NCBI GenBank assembly: GCA_013822085.1
Contig: PNJV01000016.1
Coordinates: 1-45,879 of the forward strand
Direction: 5' to 3'
Length of the DNA stretch: 45,879 nucleotides
Source: Isosphaera sp.
Lineage (GTDB): Bacteria; Planctomycetota; Phycisphaerae; Phycisphaerales; UBA1924
The translations under genes and the position numbers were made by a program. Shown one piece after another: positions 1 through 7,746 of the stretch (position 1 is its first letter; every line of letters starts with the position of its first letter). The notes beneath the pieces are model-generated. The model did not search any database. It saw only the letters and a program-made list of their open reading frames with translations, and was not told the origin of the DNA.

Positions 1-63
1 TTTGGCGGCGGTCGTGGCAGGGGCGGCGGTGGCGGGGGTGGCGGCGGTGGGGGGGTCGAGTAA
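1..63 (+). CDS. C-terminal end of an upstream gene, glycine-rich tail (partial)
   Basis: In frame 1 the window opens with a run of about 20 codons encoding Phe, then almost only Gly with two Arg, ending Val-Glu before TAA at 61-63. It is open to the left edge. Its composition matches the glycine-rich tail of GspJ at the end of that gene in this window, so it may be the end of another secretion-locus or surface protein. No domain can be seen. It could also be chance coding in GC-rich DNA. Confidence 0.35.
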   Translation, partial: FGGGRGRGGGGGGGGGGGVE

Positions 64-91
64 AGACCTCGCCAGCCCAGCCCGCAGCGCT

Positions 92-127
92 CCCCCCAGC
101 CCCCCAGCCCCTCAGCCCCCCAGCCCC
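92..127. repeat. 8-base tandem repeat CCCCCCAG, four units
   Basis: Four consecutive 8-base units (CCCCCCAG, CCCCCCAG, CCCCTCAG, CCCCCCAG) followed by CCCC lie between the stop at 63 and gspE. The minus strand reads as regularly spaced runs of four to six G, so it could fold into a G-quadruplex. Function is unknown; it lies about 110 bases before the gspE start. Confidence 0.75.
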
Positions 128-234
128 GGGCCCGGGCACTGCCGATCCGTGGCACCTCCGCGTGGCGCCGGCCCAGCGGCCAACAATCACGCTCCAGCTG
201 CGATCACACCGGCCGAAGACCCCGCTGCGCTCCC

Positions 235-1911
235 ATGACCACACTCCCAGGCCAACCCACCGCCCAGCCACGCCCCGACATGCGCGCGCAGGCCAACGGC
301 TCGTCCAATGGCCACCCGGCCCACGCCGAGCCCGGCCCCGCTCAGCAGCCGCCGGCCCCAGCGCCCGCCAGCAACGCGGCCATCGCCGAGCTCTCGGAGA
401 AGCCCCCGGTCAACGGCGACGCCGCCAGGCTCCTGACCAGCGAGCAGGCCGCGCGCCTGCGCGCCGTCCCGTTCGGCTTTGACGGTCGCCGGCTCCTTGT
501 GGCCATGGCCGACCCAGCGGACCTGGACAGTGCCGACGAGGTCTCGGTCATCGCCGGCCGGCCCGTGCGGCGCTGCCGGCTCTCCCAGCCGGACCACTTC
601 GACCAGCTCCTGCGCTCGGCCTACGGGGCCACCGCCTCGCAGATGGCCCAGCGCCTGGGCGGCCAGGAGTCCGAGCAGGACGAGCTGCTTGCCAACCTCC
701 AGGCCGTCGACGCCGCCGACGTCCACCGCATGGCCCAGGAGCCGTCGGTGGTCAACCTGGTGAACCTGATCATCCTTGAGGCGGTGCGCGGGCGGGCCTC
801 GGACGTGCACGTCGAGCCCTTCGAGCGGGCCCTGACCGTCAAGTACCGCATCGACGGCGAGCTGCGCCCGCAGAACAGCCCGCCCAAGGCCCTCCAGGCC
901 GCGATCACCAGCCGCATCAAGATCATGTGCGGCATGGACATCGCCGAGCGCTACGTGCCCCAGGACGGCCACATCACGCTGCGCTTCGAGGGCCGCCGGG
1001 TGGACATCCGCGTCTCGACGGTGCCGACGATCTACGGCGAGTCGGTGGTGATGCGCATCCTGGACAAGCAGGCCGTCACCCTGGACCTTGCGGCCCTGGG
1101 CATGCGCCCCGAGCACCGGGCCGTGATGGACCGCCTCATCGCCCTGCCCCACGGCATGATCCTGGTGACGGGGCCGACCGGCTCGGGCAAGACCACCACG
1201 CTCTACGCGGCCCTGTCCAAGCTCTACGACCCCTCGCTCAAGGTCATCACCGTCGAGGATCCCGTCGAGTACGAGCTGGCCGGCGTCAACCAGATCCCCG
1301 TCAACCCCGAGCGCGGGCTGATGTTCGCCACCGGCCTGCGGGCGATCCTCCGCCAGGACCCCGACGTGATCATGGTCGGCGAGATCCGCGACGGCGAGAC
1401 GGCCGAGATCGCCGTCCGCGCCGCCCTGACGGGCCACCTGGTGCTCTCGACGCTCCACACCAACGACGCCGCCTCAGCGGTCGGACGCCTGACCGACATG
1501 GAGATCGAGCCCTTCCTGCTGGCCTCCACGCTCGAGGGGATCCTGGCCCAGCGGCTCGGCCGGCGGCTCTGCGCAGCCTGCGCCCGGCCGACCCCCATCG
1601 CCGAGGCCCTCCAGCACCGCCTGCTGCCCCAGGAGCTGGCCCTGTTCAAGTCCGGCATGGGCTACACGGGCGCCGGCTGCGAGGCCTGCGACGGCACCGG
1701 CTACCGCGGCCGCGTGGGCTACTACGAGCTCCTGGAGCTGACCCCGCCCATGCGCCAGGCCATCACCGCCGGGCGCACCACGCCCACCGAGCTGCTCGCC
1801 CACGCCCTGCCCACGCACACCACCATGCGCGGCGACGGCCTGCTCAAGGCCGCCGGGGCCCAGACCACCGTTGACGAGGTCCTCCGCGCCACCCAGGACT
1901 CGGAGGGCTGA
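235..1911 (+). CDS. gspE: Type II secretion ATPase GspE
   Basis: This is the cytoplasmic hexameric ATPase that drives pseudopilus assembly in type II secretion (GspE/PilB family), 558 residues. Residues 1-60 are Pro/Ala-rich and probably disordered. A T2SSE N-terminal-like domain follows (about 65-135), then the ATPase core. Walker A is GPTGSGKT at 313-320. The Asp box VEDPVEY follows, then the Walker B region VIMVGEIRD with E383, and the His box LSTLHTNDA. A tetra-cysteine zinc site is formed by C446, C449, C482 and C485 (CAAC and CEAC). Start is ATG at 235; no strong Shine-Dalgarno is visible. The gene is first in a same-strand run with gspF, which begins 4 bases after its stop. PilB is the alternative reading, but neighbouring gspG-K and gspD make GspE far more likely. 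Confidence 0.96.
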   Translation: MTTLPGQPTAQPRPDMRAQANGSSNGHPAHAEPGPAQQPPAPAPASNAAIAELSEKPPVNGDAARLLTSEQAARLRAVPFGFDGRRLLVAMADPADLDSADEVSVIAGRPVRRCRLSQPDHFDQLLRSAYGATASQMAQRLGGQESEQDELLANLQAVDAADVHRMAQEPSVVNLVNLIILEAVRGRASDVHVEPFERALTVKYRIDGELRPQNSPPKALQAAITSRIKIMCGMDIAERYVPQDGHITLRFEGRRVDIRVSTVPTIYGESVVMRILDKQAVTLDLAALGMRPEHRAVMDRLIALPHGMILVTGPTGSGKTTTLYAALSKLYDPSLKVITVEDPVEYELAGVNQIPVNPERGLMFATGLRAILRQDPDVIMVGEIRDGETAEIAVRAALTGHLVLSTLHTNDAASAVGRLTDMEIEPFLLASTLEGILAQRLGRRLCAACARPTPIAEALQHRLLPQELALFKSGMGYTGAGCEACDGTGYRGRVGYYELLELTPPMRQAITAGRTTPTELLAHALPTHTTMRGDGLLKAAGAQTTVDEVLRATQDSEG

Positions 1912-1915
1912 GCCC

Positions 1916-3247
1916 GTGCCGACCTTCCGCTACACCACGCTGGCAAGCGACCCCCCGGCCACGCTCGACGCCCCCGACCGCGCCTCGGCCCTGCGCGACC
2001 TGGCCGCCCGCGGCGTTGTCCCGGCCTCCGTCGAGCAGCTGACCGAGCGGGCCGCGCGGGCGGCGCTCTCGGCCCAATCCGGCCCGGCCCAATCCGGCCT
2101 GGTCCAGCCCGGCTCGGACCAGCTCGGCTCGGACCGGGCTGGCCCTGCCCAGGCCGGCGCAGGCGCGCGAGCCTCGGCCCAGCCCGGGCGAGCCCGCGGC
2201 CGGGTCATGAGCCTCCCCGAGACCGCCTCGTTCATCCGCGAGCTGGCGACGGCCCTCCAGGCCGGGCTCCCGCTGGTGCCGGCCCTGCGCACCCTGGGCA
2301 AGGCCGGGCGCACCCCCAAGCAGATCGCCATGCTCGGGCACCTGATCGCGCAGGTCGAGCAGGGCGCCTCGCTGGCCGAGGCCTGCCGCTCCTGGGGTCG
2401 CCCGTTCGACGAGCTGATCATCAGCCTGGTGCGCGCCGGCGAGGCCTCGGGCAAGATCGCCGACGTGCTCCACCAGGCCGCGGACTTGCTGGAAAAACGC
2501 CTGGCCCTGCGCGACTCGATCCGCTCGGCCACGCTCTACCCGGCGATCCTGCTGGTGCTCGTGTCGATCGCCATCGCGGTGGTGACCACCGTGATCGTGC
2601 CCCAGGTGCTCGGCCCGCTGGCCAAGCAGGGCATCCCGCTGCCGCTGCCCACGCGGATCGTCAAGGGCGTCGCCGACGGCTTCGCGTCCTACTGGTGGGC
2701 CCTGGCGGCGCTGGCCGCGTGCGCGGTGTTCGTGTGGGCGCGCCTGCGCGCCGCCCCGGCCAGCCGCCTGGCCATCGACCGCGCCTCGCTGCGCCTGCCG
2801 CTCTTTGGGCCCCTGGTCCGCGACGCCGCCGTCGCCCGCTTCGTGCGCACGCTGGGCACGCTGGTCCGCTCGGGCCTGCCGGTGCTCCAGGCCCTCAAGC
2901 TCACCAGCGGCACCCTGGGCAACACCGCCATGCGCCGCGCCGTCGAGGGCGTCTGCGACCAGGTCCAGGGCGGCAAGACCATCGCCGGCCCCCTGGAGGC
3001 CACCGGCATCTTCCCGCCCCTGCTGGTGCAGATCGTCGCCCTGGGCGAGCGCTCCGGCAAGCTCTCCGAGCTGCTGGGCCAGGCCGCCGGCGCCCTGGAG
3101 CGCCGCGCCCAGACCCGCGTGCAGACCATCACCACCGTCCTGCCGCCGCTGCTGATCGTCGTGCTCGCCTCAGCGGTCGGCTGCGTCGTCGCCGCGATCA
3201 TCCTCCCCCTGCTGAGCCTCCAGGAAGCCATCGGCGGCGCCGGCTAA
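1916..3247 (+). CDS. gspF: Type II secretion inner-membrane platform protein GspF
   Basis: GspF is the polytopic inner-membrane platform protein that couples the GspE ATPase to pseudopilus growth. I chose GTG at 1916 rather than the ATG at 1871: it yields the family's usual opening (VPTFRYTTL) and removes a 41-base overlap with gspE. The protein is 443 residues. After the small N-terminal domain (1-45) comes an unusual low-complexity linker (about 50-95) built from repeats such as AQSGPAQSG and PGSDQLGSD. Two T2SSF domains follow, each starting with an FIRELATAL/FVRTLGTLV-type helix and a SGLP/AGLP turn. Transmembrane segments are visible near ATLYPAILLVLVSIAIAVV, YWWALAALAACAVFVW and LPPLLIVVLASAVGCVVAA. 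The linker repeats are a local oddity; ordinary GspF proteins have only a short link there. Confidence 0.95.
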   Translation: MPTFRYTTLASDPPATLDAPDRASALRDLAARGVVPASVEQLTERAARAALSAQSGPAQSGLVQPGSDQLGSDRAGPAQAGAGARASAQPGRARGRVMSLPETASFIRELATALQAGLPLVPALRTLGKAGRTPKQIAMLGHLIAQVEQGASLAEACRSWGRPFDELIISLVRAGEASGKIADVLHQAADLLEKRLALRDSIRSATLYPAILLVLVSIAIAVVTTVIVPQVLGPLAKQGIPLPLPTRIVKGVADGFASYWWALAALAACAVFVWARLRAAPASRLAIDRASLRLPLFGPLVRDAAVARFVRTLGTLVRSGLPVLQALKLTSGTLGNTAMRRAVEGVCDQVQGGKTIAGPLEATGIFPPLLVQIVALGERSGKLSELLGQAAGALERRAQTRVQTITTVLPPLLIVVLASAVGCVVAAIILPLLSLQEAIGGAG

Positions 3248-3318
3248 CCCCTCCACCCTCCACCCCCATCCCCCGCGCGCCAGTCCGCACACGCCAGCTG
3301 CGACCAGGAACCCACGCC

Positions 3319-3807
3319 ATGCCCCAACCCAACGCCCCGCGCTCCACCGCTTCCCCCCGCGCCCGATCCGCCCACGCCCGATCCGCCCGCCCCGGGCCTG
3401 CCCGGCGCGCCTTCACGATCATCGAGGCGATCGTGATCATCGTGATCCTGGGCATCTTGGCCACGCTGGTGGCCCCGCGCGTCTTCCAGTGGGTGGGCAG
3501 GGGCAAGACCGCCGCCGCTGAGTCCAAGGCCGCGGCGCTGGTCCTGGCCGTCCAGCAGTACCAGGCCGACGTGGGCACGCCCCCCTCCGGGGCCTCGCTG
3601 GTGGCCCTGCTCTGGGACCGCAGCCAGAGCGACGCCAACTGGAAGGGCCCCTACGTCGAGAACGCCGAGGCCCTCAAGGACCCCTGGGGCAACGACTTCC
3701 TCTTGGTCATCCCGCCGACCAAGAACGCGACATTCGACATCGTCTCGTACGGCGCCGACGCTCAGCCCGGCGGCGAGGGCGAGGACAAGGACATCGTCAA
3801 GCCCTGA
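3319..3807 (+). CDS. gspG: Major pseudopilin GspG
   Basis: GspG is the major subunit of the type II pseudopilus. The 162-residue product has a long basic leader (31 residues, rich in Arg and Ser), then the prepilin motif RRA|FTIIEAIVIIVILGIL, with cleavage expected after A31 and the conserved Glu at mature position 5 (E36). The C-terminal part has the GspG signature of a Gly-Pro-Tyr stretch (WKGPYVE), a DPWGN motif and VSYGADAQPGGEGEDKDI, the calcium-binding end loop. ATG at 3319 follows AGGAA at 3306-3310. It sits 71 bases after gspF. The -1 residue is Ala rather than the common Gly, shared with gspH and gspJ here. Confidence 0.95.
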   Translation: MPQPNAPRSTASPRARSAHARSARPGPARRAFTIIEAIVIIVILGILATLVAPRVFQWVGRGKTAAAESKAAALVLAVQQYQADVGTPPSGASLVALLWDRSQSDANWKGPYVENAEALKDPWGNDFLLVIPPTKNATFDIVSYGADAQPGGEGEDKDIVKP

Positions 3808-3860
3808 CCGCCCCCCGCCCCCTGACCCTCGACCCGCAAACAGACCCGGAGCCAGCCGCT

Positions 3861-4481
3861 GTGACCCCCCGCCGAGCCCTGACGATCATCGAGATCATCT
3901 GCGTGATCGTGATCCTGGGCGCGCTGGCCGGGGTGGTGGCCCCGCGGCTGTTCTCGGGGGGTTCGGCGCGGCTGGCCGTGCAGGCCCGGCGGGTGTCGGG
4001 GTTCTTGTCCGGGCTGGCCCAGCGGCAGGCCCTGACCGGCGGCGAGCGCCTGGCCCTGTGGTACCGCGCGCCCAACCGCGAGCTGGTGCTCCTGGCCTGG
4101 TCGCCCGACCCCGACGCCCCCGGCGTGCTCGGCCAGGACGACCCCTGGGTGGTGGCCTCGGGCGTCCCGCCGGTGGTCCTCGACGGCGCGGCGATCGTGC
4201 TGGCCGCGGCCGACGGGGCCGCGCTGCCCACGGCCCAGGACTGGCGCCTGGAGATCACCGGCGGCCTGCCCCGGCCGTCGATCTCGATCGTCATCGCCCC
4301 GGCCCCCGAGGGCCAGACCGTCCGCGCCGACCTGACCGGGCCGGCCTGGCAGATCGACCTGCCGCCGCTGGCCCTGGAGGCGATCGGGGCCCCCATCCAG
4401 AGCCCCCAGGCGTGGTCGCCGGCCGAGGCAGCCGGCGGCGTCGATCTCGACAGCGCCGGCAGGAGGGTCACGCCGTGGTGA
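3861..4481 (+). CDS. gspH: Minor pseudopilin, GspH-like
   Basis: A minor pseudopilin of the T2SS tip complex, 206 residues, starting at GTG 3861. The leader is only six residues (MTPRRA), followed by mature LTIIEIICVIVILGALAGVV with Glu at position 5. The remainder is a globular domain without close motif support, with GspH-like features (RLALWYRAPNRELVLLAW early, and a hydrophobic C-terminal half). It lies between gspG and gspI, where gspH normally is, and overlaps gspI by 7 bases, so coupled translation is likely. Assignment as H rather than another minor pseudopilin rests on order and size. Confidence 0.85.
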   Translation: MTPRRALTIIEIICVIVILGALAGVVAPRLFSGGSARLAVQARRVSGFLSGLAQRQALTGGERLALWYRAPNRELVLLAWSPDPDAPGVLGQDDPWVVASGVPPVVLDGAAIVLAAADGAALPTAQDWRLEITGGLPRPSISIVIAPAPEGQTVRADLTGPAWQIDLPPLALEAIGAPIQSPQAWSPAEAAGGVDLDSAGRRVTPW

Positions 4482-4942
4482 GCCCCGCCAGCGTGCGCGC
4501 GCGCAGCCGGGCACGCCCGCGTGGCTTTGCCCTCATCGACGCCATCGTCGCCGTGATCCTCATGGGCGTCTCGCTCTCGGTGATCATCGGCCTGGTCGGG
4601 TCGGCGGTGGGCTCGCAGCGCACCGGCGAGCGGATCGCCACAGCGGCGATGCTCGCCGACGAGCGCCTGAGCCTTATCCTTGCGCGCGGCGTCGAGTCGG
4701 CCCTCGGCTCGTCGGGCACCACCGAGGGCGCCTGCCAGGCGCCCTTTGCGGACTTCCGCTACCGCGTCTCGGTGAGCGGGGGGCGCTCGGCCGGCGAGAC
4801 GTACACCGTCGACGTGGACATCGCCTGGGACGAGCCCGCCGGCCCCAAGAGCGTCTCGGTGCGCGCCCTGATCGCCCCGCGCGACGGCGACGAGGTCAAC
4901 CCCGACCGCCGGCCGCAAACCACGCCGGAGCGACCCCAGTGA
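4475..4942 (+). CDS. gspI: Minor pseudopilin, GspI-like
   Basis: A minor pseudopilin of 155 residues. I chose GTG at 4475 because AGGAGG (4461-4466) lies 8 bases upstream; an in-frame GTG at 4478 is the alternative. The leader has 17 residues and ends in Gly, then mature FALIDAIVAVILMGVSLSVI. Position 5 is Asp where nearly all T2SS pseudopilins except GspK have Glu, a conservative change worth noting. The C-terminal domain contains FADFRYRVSVSGG and a beta-rich end, in keeping with GspI. The stop overlaps the gspJ start as GTGA. Confidence 0.85.
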   Translation: MVSPASVRARSRARPRGFALIDAIVAVILMGVSLSVIIGLVGSAVGSQRTGERIATAAMLADERLSLILARGVESALGSSGTTEGACQAPFADFRYRVSVSGGRSAGETYTVDVDIAWDEPAGPKSVSVRALIAPRDGDEVNPDRRPQTTPERPQ

Positions 4943-6057
4943 CCGTCGCCGCGCGTCATCTCGCCTCGACAAGCCGCGCCGGCGCAACGCCCGGGGCCGC
5001 TGCGCCCCGCCGGGCGGGCGCTCGCGGCCGGGCCTTCTCGCTGGCCGAGATCATCGTCGCGCTGGTGATCATCGGCCTGATCGGGGCCGCGGTGATCGTC
5101 TCGGTCTTGCGGCTCAACGCTTCGCGCGACGCGGCGGCGGCGCGTCGGCAGGCCAACCAGCGCGCCCAGGCGGCGTTGGCCCTGATCCTGCGCGACCTGG
5201 GCTCCGTCGCCCGCGAGGACGACCCGGCGCGCTCGCGGGTCTTCATCGAGCCCGGCGGCGGCGGCCCCGCCCCCGACGGCTCCGCCGCTGGGGCACGGGC
5301 CTCGGTCCGTGTCGTCGCCCACGCCGCCACGCCCGTCCGCGCCACCGCTGCCCACCCCGAGGCCCCGACCCACGAGGTCAGCTTCCGCCTCCTGGACGGC
5401 CCGATCACCGCCGAGTCGCCCGAGGCCGCAGCCGCCCAGCTCTGGCGCCGCGCCGATCCCAACCCCGACGAGTACCTCGACGCCGGCGGCGTCGCGGCCC
5501 CGGTCGTCTCGGGCATCGCGGGGCTGGCCGTCGAGGCGGCCGATCAGGACTTCAACTGGCTCAGCTCGTGGGACTCGGACCTGGACGGCATGCCCCAGGC
5601 CGTGCGCGTGACCGTGACGGCGGTCGGCTCGGCCGGCGGCCGCGGGGCCACGGCCACAGCCCGGGGCGTCGCGTCGTTCGATCGCACCCCGCTCCCGACC
5701 GACCCGGTCGCGCTGGCCGCGTCGACGGGCCAGGCCGCCTCGTCCACATCCGGGCTGATCAGCGGCGGCGCCGACCCAGCGGCCACCGACCCGACGACGG
5801 GCGCGACCACGGGCACACGCCGGGCCACGCGCCGGCCGGGCGGCGCCCAGCAGCCCACGGGCCCCGGGGCCACGCCGGTCCCCGGCGCAGCTCCCGGCCA
5901 GGCCCCGGGGGGCGGAGGTGGTGGGGGGGATGGGGGGGGTGGGGGGGGTCGCGGCGCTCCGGGCGGCCGGGGCCCCGGCGGCGGCGCGGCTGGCGGAGGT
6001 GGCAGCGGGGGTGGTGGCGGGGGTGGTGGGGGTGGTGGGGGAGGTGGGCCGCGATGA
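4939..6057 (+). CDS. gspJ: Minor pseudopilin, GspJ-like, with long glycine-rich tail
   Basis: A pseudopilin of 372 residues starting at GTG 4939, overlapping the gspI stop. The leader ends RGRA| and the mature protein starts FSLAEIIVALVIIGLIGAAV with Glu at position 5. The globular domain runs to about residue 250 and includes LAALILRDLGS-type helix and VRVTVTAVGS strands, matching the GspJ fold in outline. The rest (about 255-372) is low-complexity: a Thr/Ala/Pro stretch, then about 60 residues mostly Gly. GspJ is normally near 200 residues, so the tail roughly doubles it. The long G runs (5911-5960, 6001-6050) are error-prone for sequencing, but the frame reaches the coupled ATGA start of gspK, which supports it. 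Confidence 0.85.
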   Translation: MTVAARHLASTSRAGATPGAAAPRRAGARGRAFSLAEIIVALVIIGLIGAAVIVSVLRLNASRDAAAARRQANQRAQAALALILRDLGSVAREDDPARSRVFIEPGGGGPAPDGSAAGARASVRVVAHAATPVRATAAHPEAPTHEVSFRLLDGPITAESPEAAAAQLWRRADPNPDEYLDAGGVAAPVVSGIAGLAVEAADQDFNWLSSWDSDLDGMPQAVRVTVTAVGSAGGRGATATARGVASFDRTPLPTDPVALAASTGQAASSTSGLISGGADPAATDPTTGATTGTRRATRRPGGAQQPTGPGATPVPGAAPGQAPGGGGGGGDGGGGGGRGAPGGRGPGGGAAGGGGSGGGGGGGGGGGGGGPR

Positions 6058-7469
6058 CACCGCTGCGCCCACGCTCGCACAGGCACCCGTCTGCGCCCGC
6101 GCAGGCGCCGGCGGCGCTGCCGCAGCGTTCCCGGCCGGGGCGCACCCGGCTGGGCGATCGCCGCGGCTTTGCCACCGCCATCGTGCTCTGGTGCATCGCC
6201 CTGAGCGTGGTGGTCCTCCTGGGCGTGCAGACCATCGCGGCTCAGCAGGCCTCAGCCGGGCGCGAGGCCCTGGCCGCCGTCCGCGCCAAGTGGGCGGCGC
6301 GCTCGGGCGTCGAGGCCGTCATCGCCCGCCTGGCCGCGGAGAACGAGCAGGCCGAGCCCAGGCCCATCGCCGACCTGCTGGCCGACCTGGCCTCGGTCTC
6401 GGAGGGGGAGCTGGCCGGGGCCCGCTTCCGCGTCTGGCACGGCGACCGCGGCGTGGAGGTCACCGGCCCGGCCGACGCCCACGCCCGGATCAACGTCAAC
6501 ACCCTCCGCTCGGAGGACCTGACCCTGCTGCCGCTGATCACCGACGACCTGGCCGCTGCGGTGATCGACTGGATCGACCCCGACGACGACGCCGAGCTCC
6601 TGGGCGCCGAGTCGGGCACGTACCTGGCCCTGCCCTCGTCCTACCGCCCGCGCAACGGCCCCGTGCGCGACATCGCCGAGCTGGAGCTCGTCCGCGGCGT
6701 CACCCGCGATCTGCTCCGCGGCCCCGACCGGTCCCTCACGGGCGTCTACGGCGATGCGCGCTCGCGCCGCGGCTCGACCCCCGAGGGGTGGTCCTGGCTC
6801 CTGACCGCCTCGTCGGTCGACCCGACCCTGGCCGCCGACGGCCAGGAGCGCCTGGACCTTGCCTCAGCCACCCCCGGCCAGATCGCCGACCGCCTGCGGG
6901 TCACCGAGCCCCAGGCCCAGGCCATCGCCTCCTACGCGCAGGTCCAAGGCGCCACGCGCGAGGACTTCATCCGCAGCACCCTGACCACCCTGGCCCGCCG
7001 GGCCCAGCCCACCACCACCGCCACCACCGGCACCACGCGGGCCCCGACCACCGCCACGCAGGCCCCCGCTGTGCCGGCCCTGACCAACCAGCAGGTCGCC
7101 GACCTCTACGACCTGGCCACCATCGGCCCCGTCGTCCGCGGCCGCCCCGGCAAGCTCAACATCAACTCCGCCCCCGACGAGGCGCTGGAGTACCTCTCGG
7201 TCATCAACACCCCCGAGCTGCGCGACGCGATCATCGCCTACCGGACCTCCACGGGCAACAACGTCCGCGCCCTGTCGGAGCTGCTGGCCCTGCCGGGCAT
7301 GAGCCGCCAGCGCCTGGCCGACATGGCCGCGCAGGTCGACGTGCGCTCGGCGGTGTTCGAGATGGTCTCCACCGGCGTCGACACCGTCTCGGGCCTGCGC
7401 GTCGAGTTGGTCGCCGAGGTCGATCGCTCCACGTCCCCCATCACCGTCCGCAAGCTGCTCCGCAGATAG
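6054..7469 (+). CDS. gspK: Minor pseudopilin GspK
   Basis: GspK is the large minor pseudopilin capping the T2SS pseudopilus tip. The product has 471 residues from ATG 6054, which overlaps the gspJ stop as ATGA. The leader is 38 residues and ends RRG|, then FATAIVLWCIALSVVVLLGVQ. As in known GspK proteins, position 5 is not Glu (Ile here). The GspK domain has the two helix-hairpin-helix-like stretches ARINVNTLRSEDL and GKLNINSAPDEALEYL, and the calcium-region-like WIDPDDDAELLGAE. A Thr/Ala-rich linker (about 315-340) separates the halves. It ends the first transcription block of the locus. Confidence 0.94.
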   Translation: MTPLRPRSHRHPSAPAQAPAALPQRSRPGRTRLGDRRGFATAIVLWCIALSVVVLLGVQTIAAQQASAGREALAAVRAKWAARSGVEAVIARLAAENEQAEPRPIADLLADLASVSEGELAGARFRVWHGDRGVEVTGPADAHARINVNTLRSEDLTLLPLITDDLAAAVIDWIDPDDDAELLGAESGTYLALPSSYRPRNGPVRDIAELELVRGVTRDLLRGPDRSLTGVYGDARSRRGSTPEGWSWLLTASSVDPTLAADGQERLDLASATPGQIADRLRVTEPQAQAIASYAQVQGATREDFIRSTLTTLARRAQPTTTATTGTTRAPTTATQAPAVPALTNQQVADLYDLATIGPVVRGRPGKLNINSAPDEALEYLSVINTPELRDAIIAYRTSTGNNVRALSELLALPGMSRQRLADMAAQVDVRSAVFEMVSTGVDTVSGLRVELVAEVDRSTSPITVRKLLRR

Positions 7470-7746
7470 GCTCTGACCACAACCGCGCCCAGCCCACCAA
7501 CAAGAACCGCCACCACCGCCACCACAACGCCGACCACGCCCACACTCACAGCCTCGCCGGCCATCACCCACAGCCAGCGCCGCGACTCCCGCACGCGCCC
7601 GCCGCCACCGGCTCATCGGACAATCCCGCGCTTCTATAGCAACGTTGTGCCGGAACCGTTGCCCCGCGTGTCGGTATCTTGAGGCCCGAGCGTCTCTCTT
7701 GATCAGTGCACGCGTTGCCGGCCCCGCAGACCACCCGACCTGACCC

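Noticed and set aside
2-238. 78-codon + frame at the left edge
   Set aside because: Composition is Ala/Gly then Pro/Ser, driven by the octamer repeat; the glycine frame ending at 63 explains the first part better.
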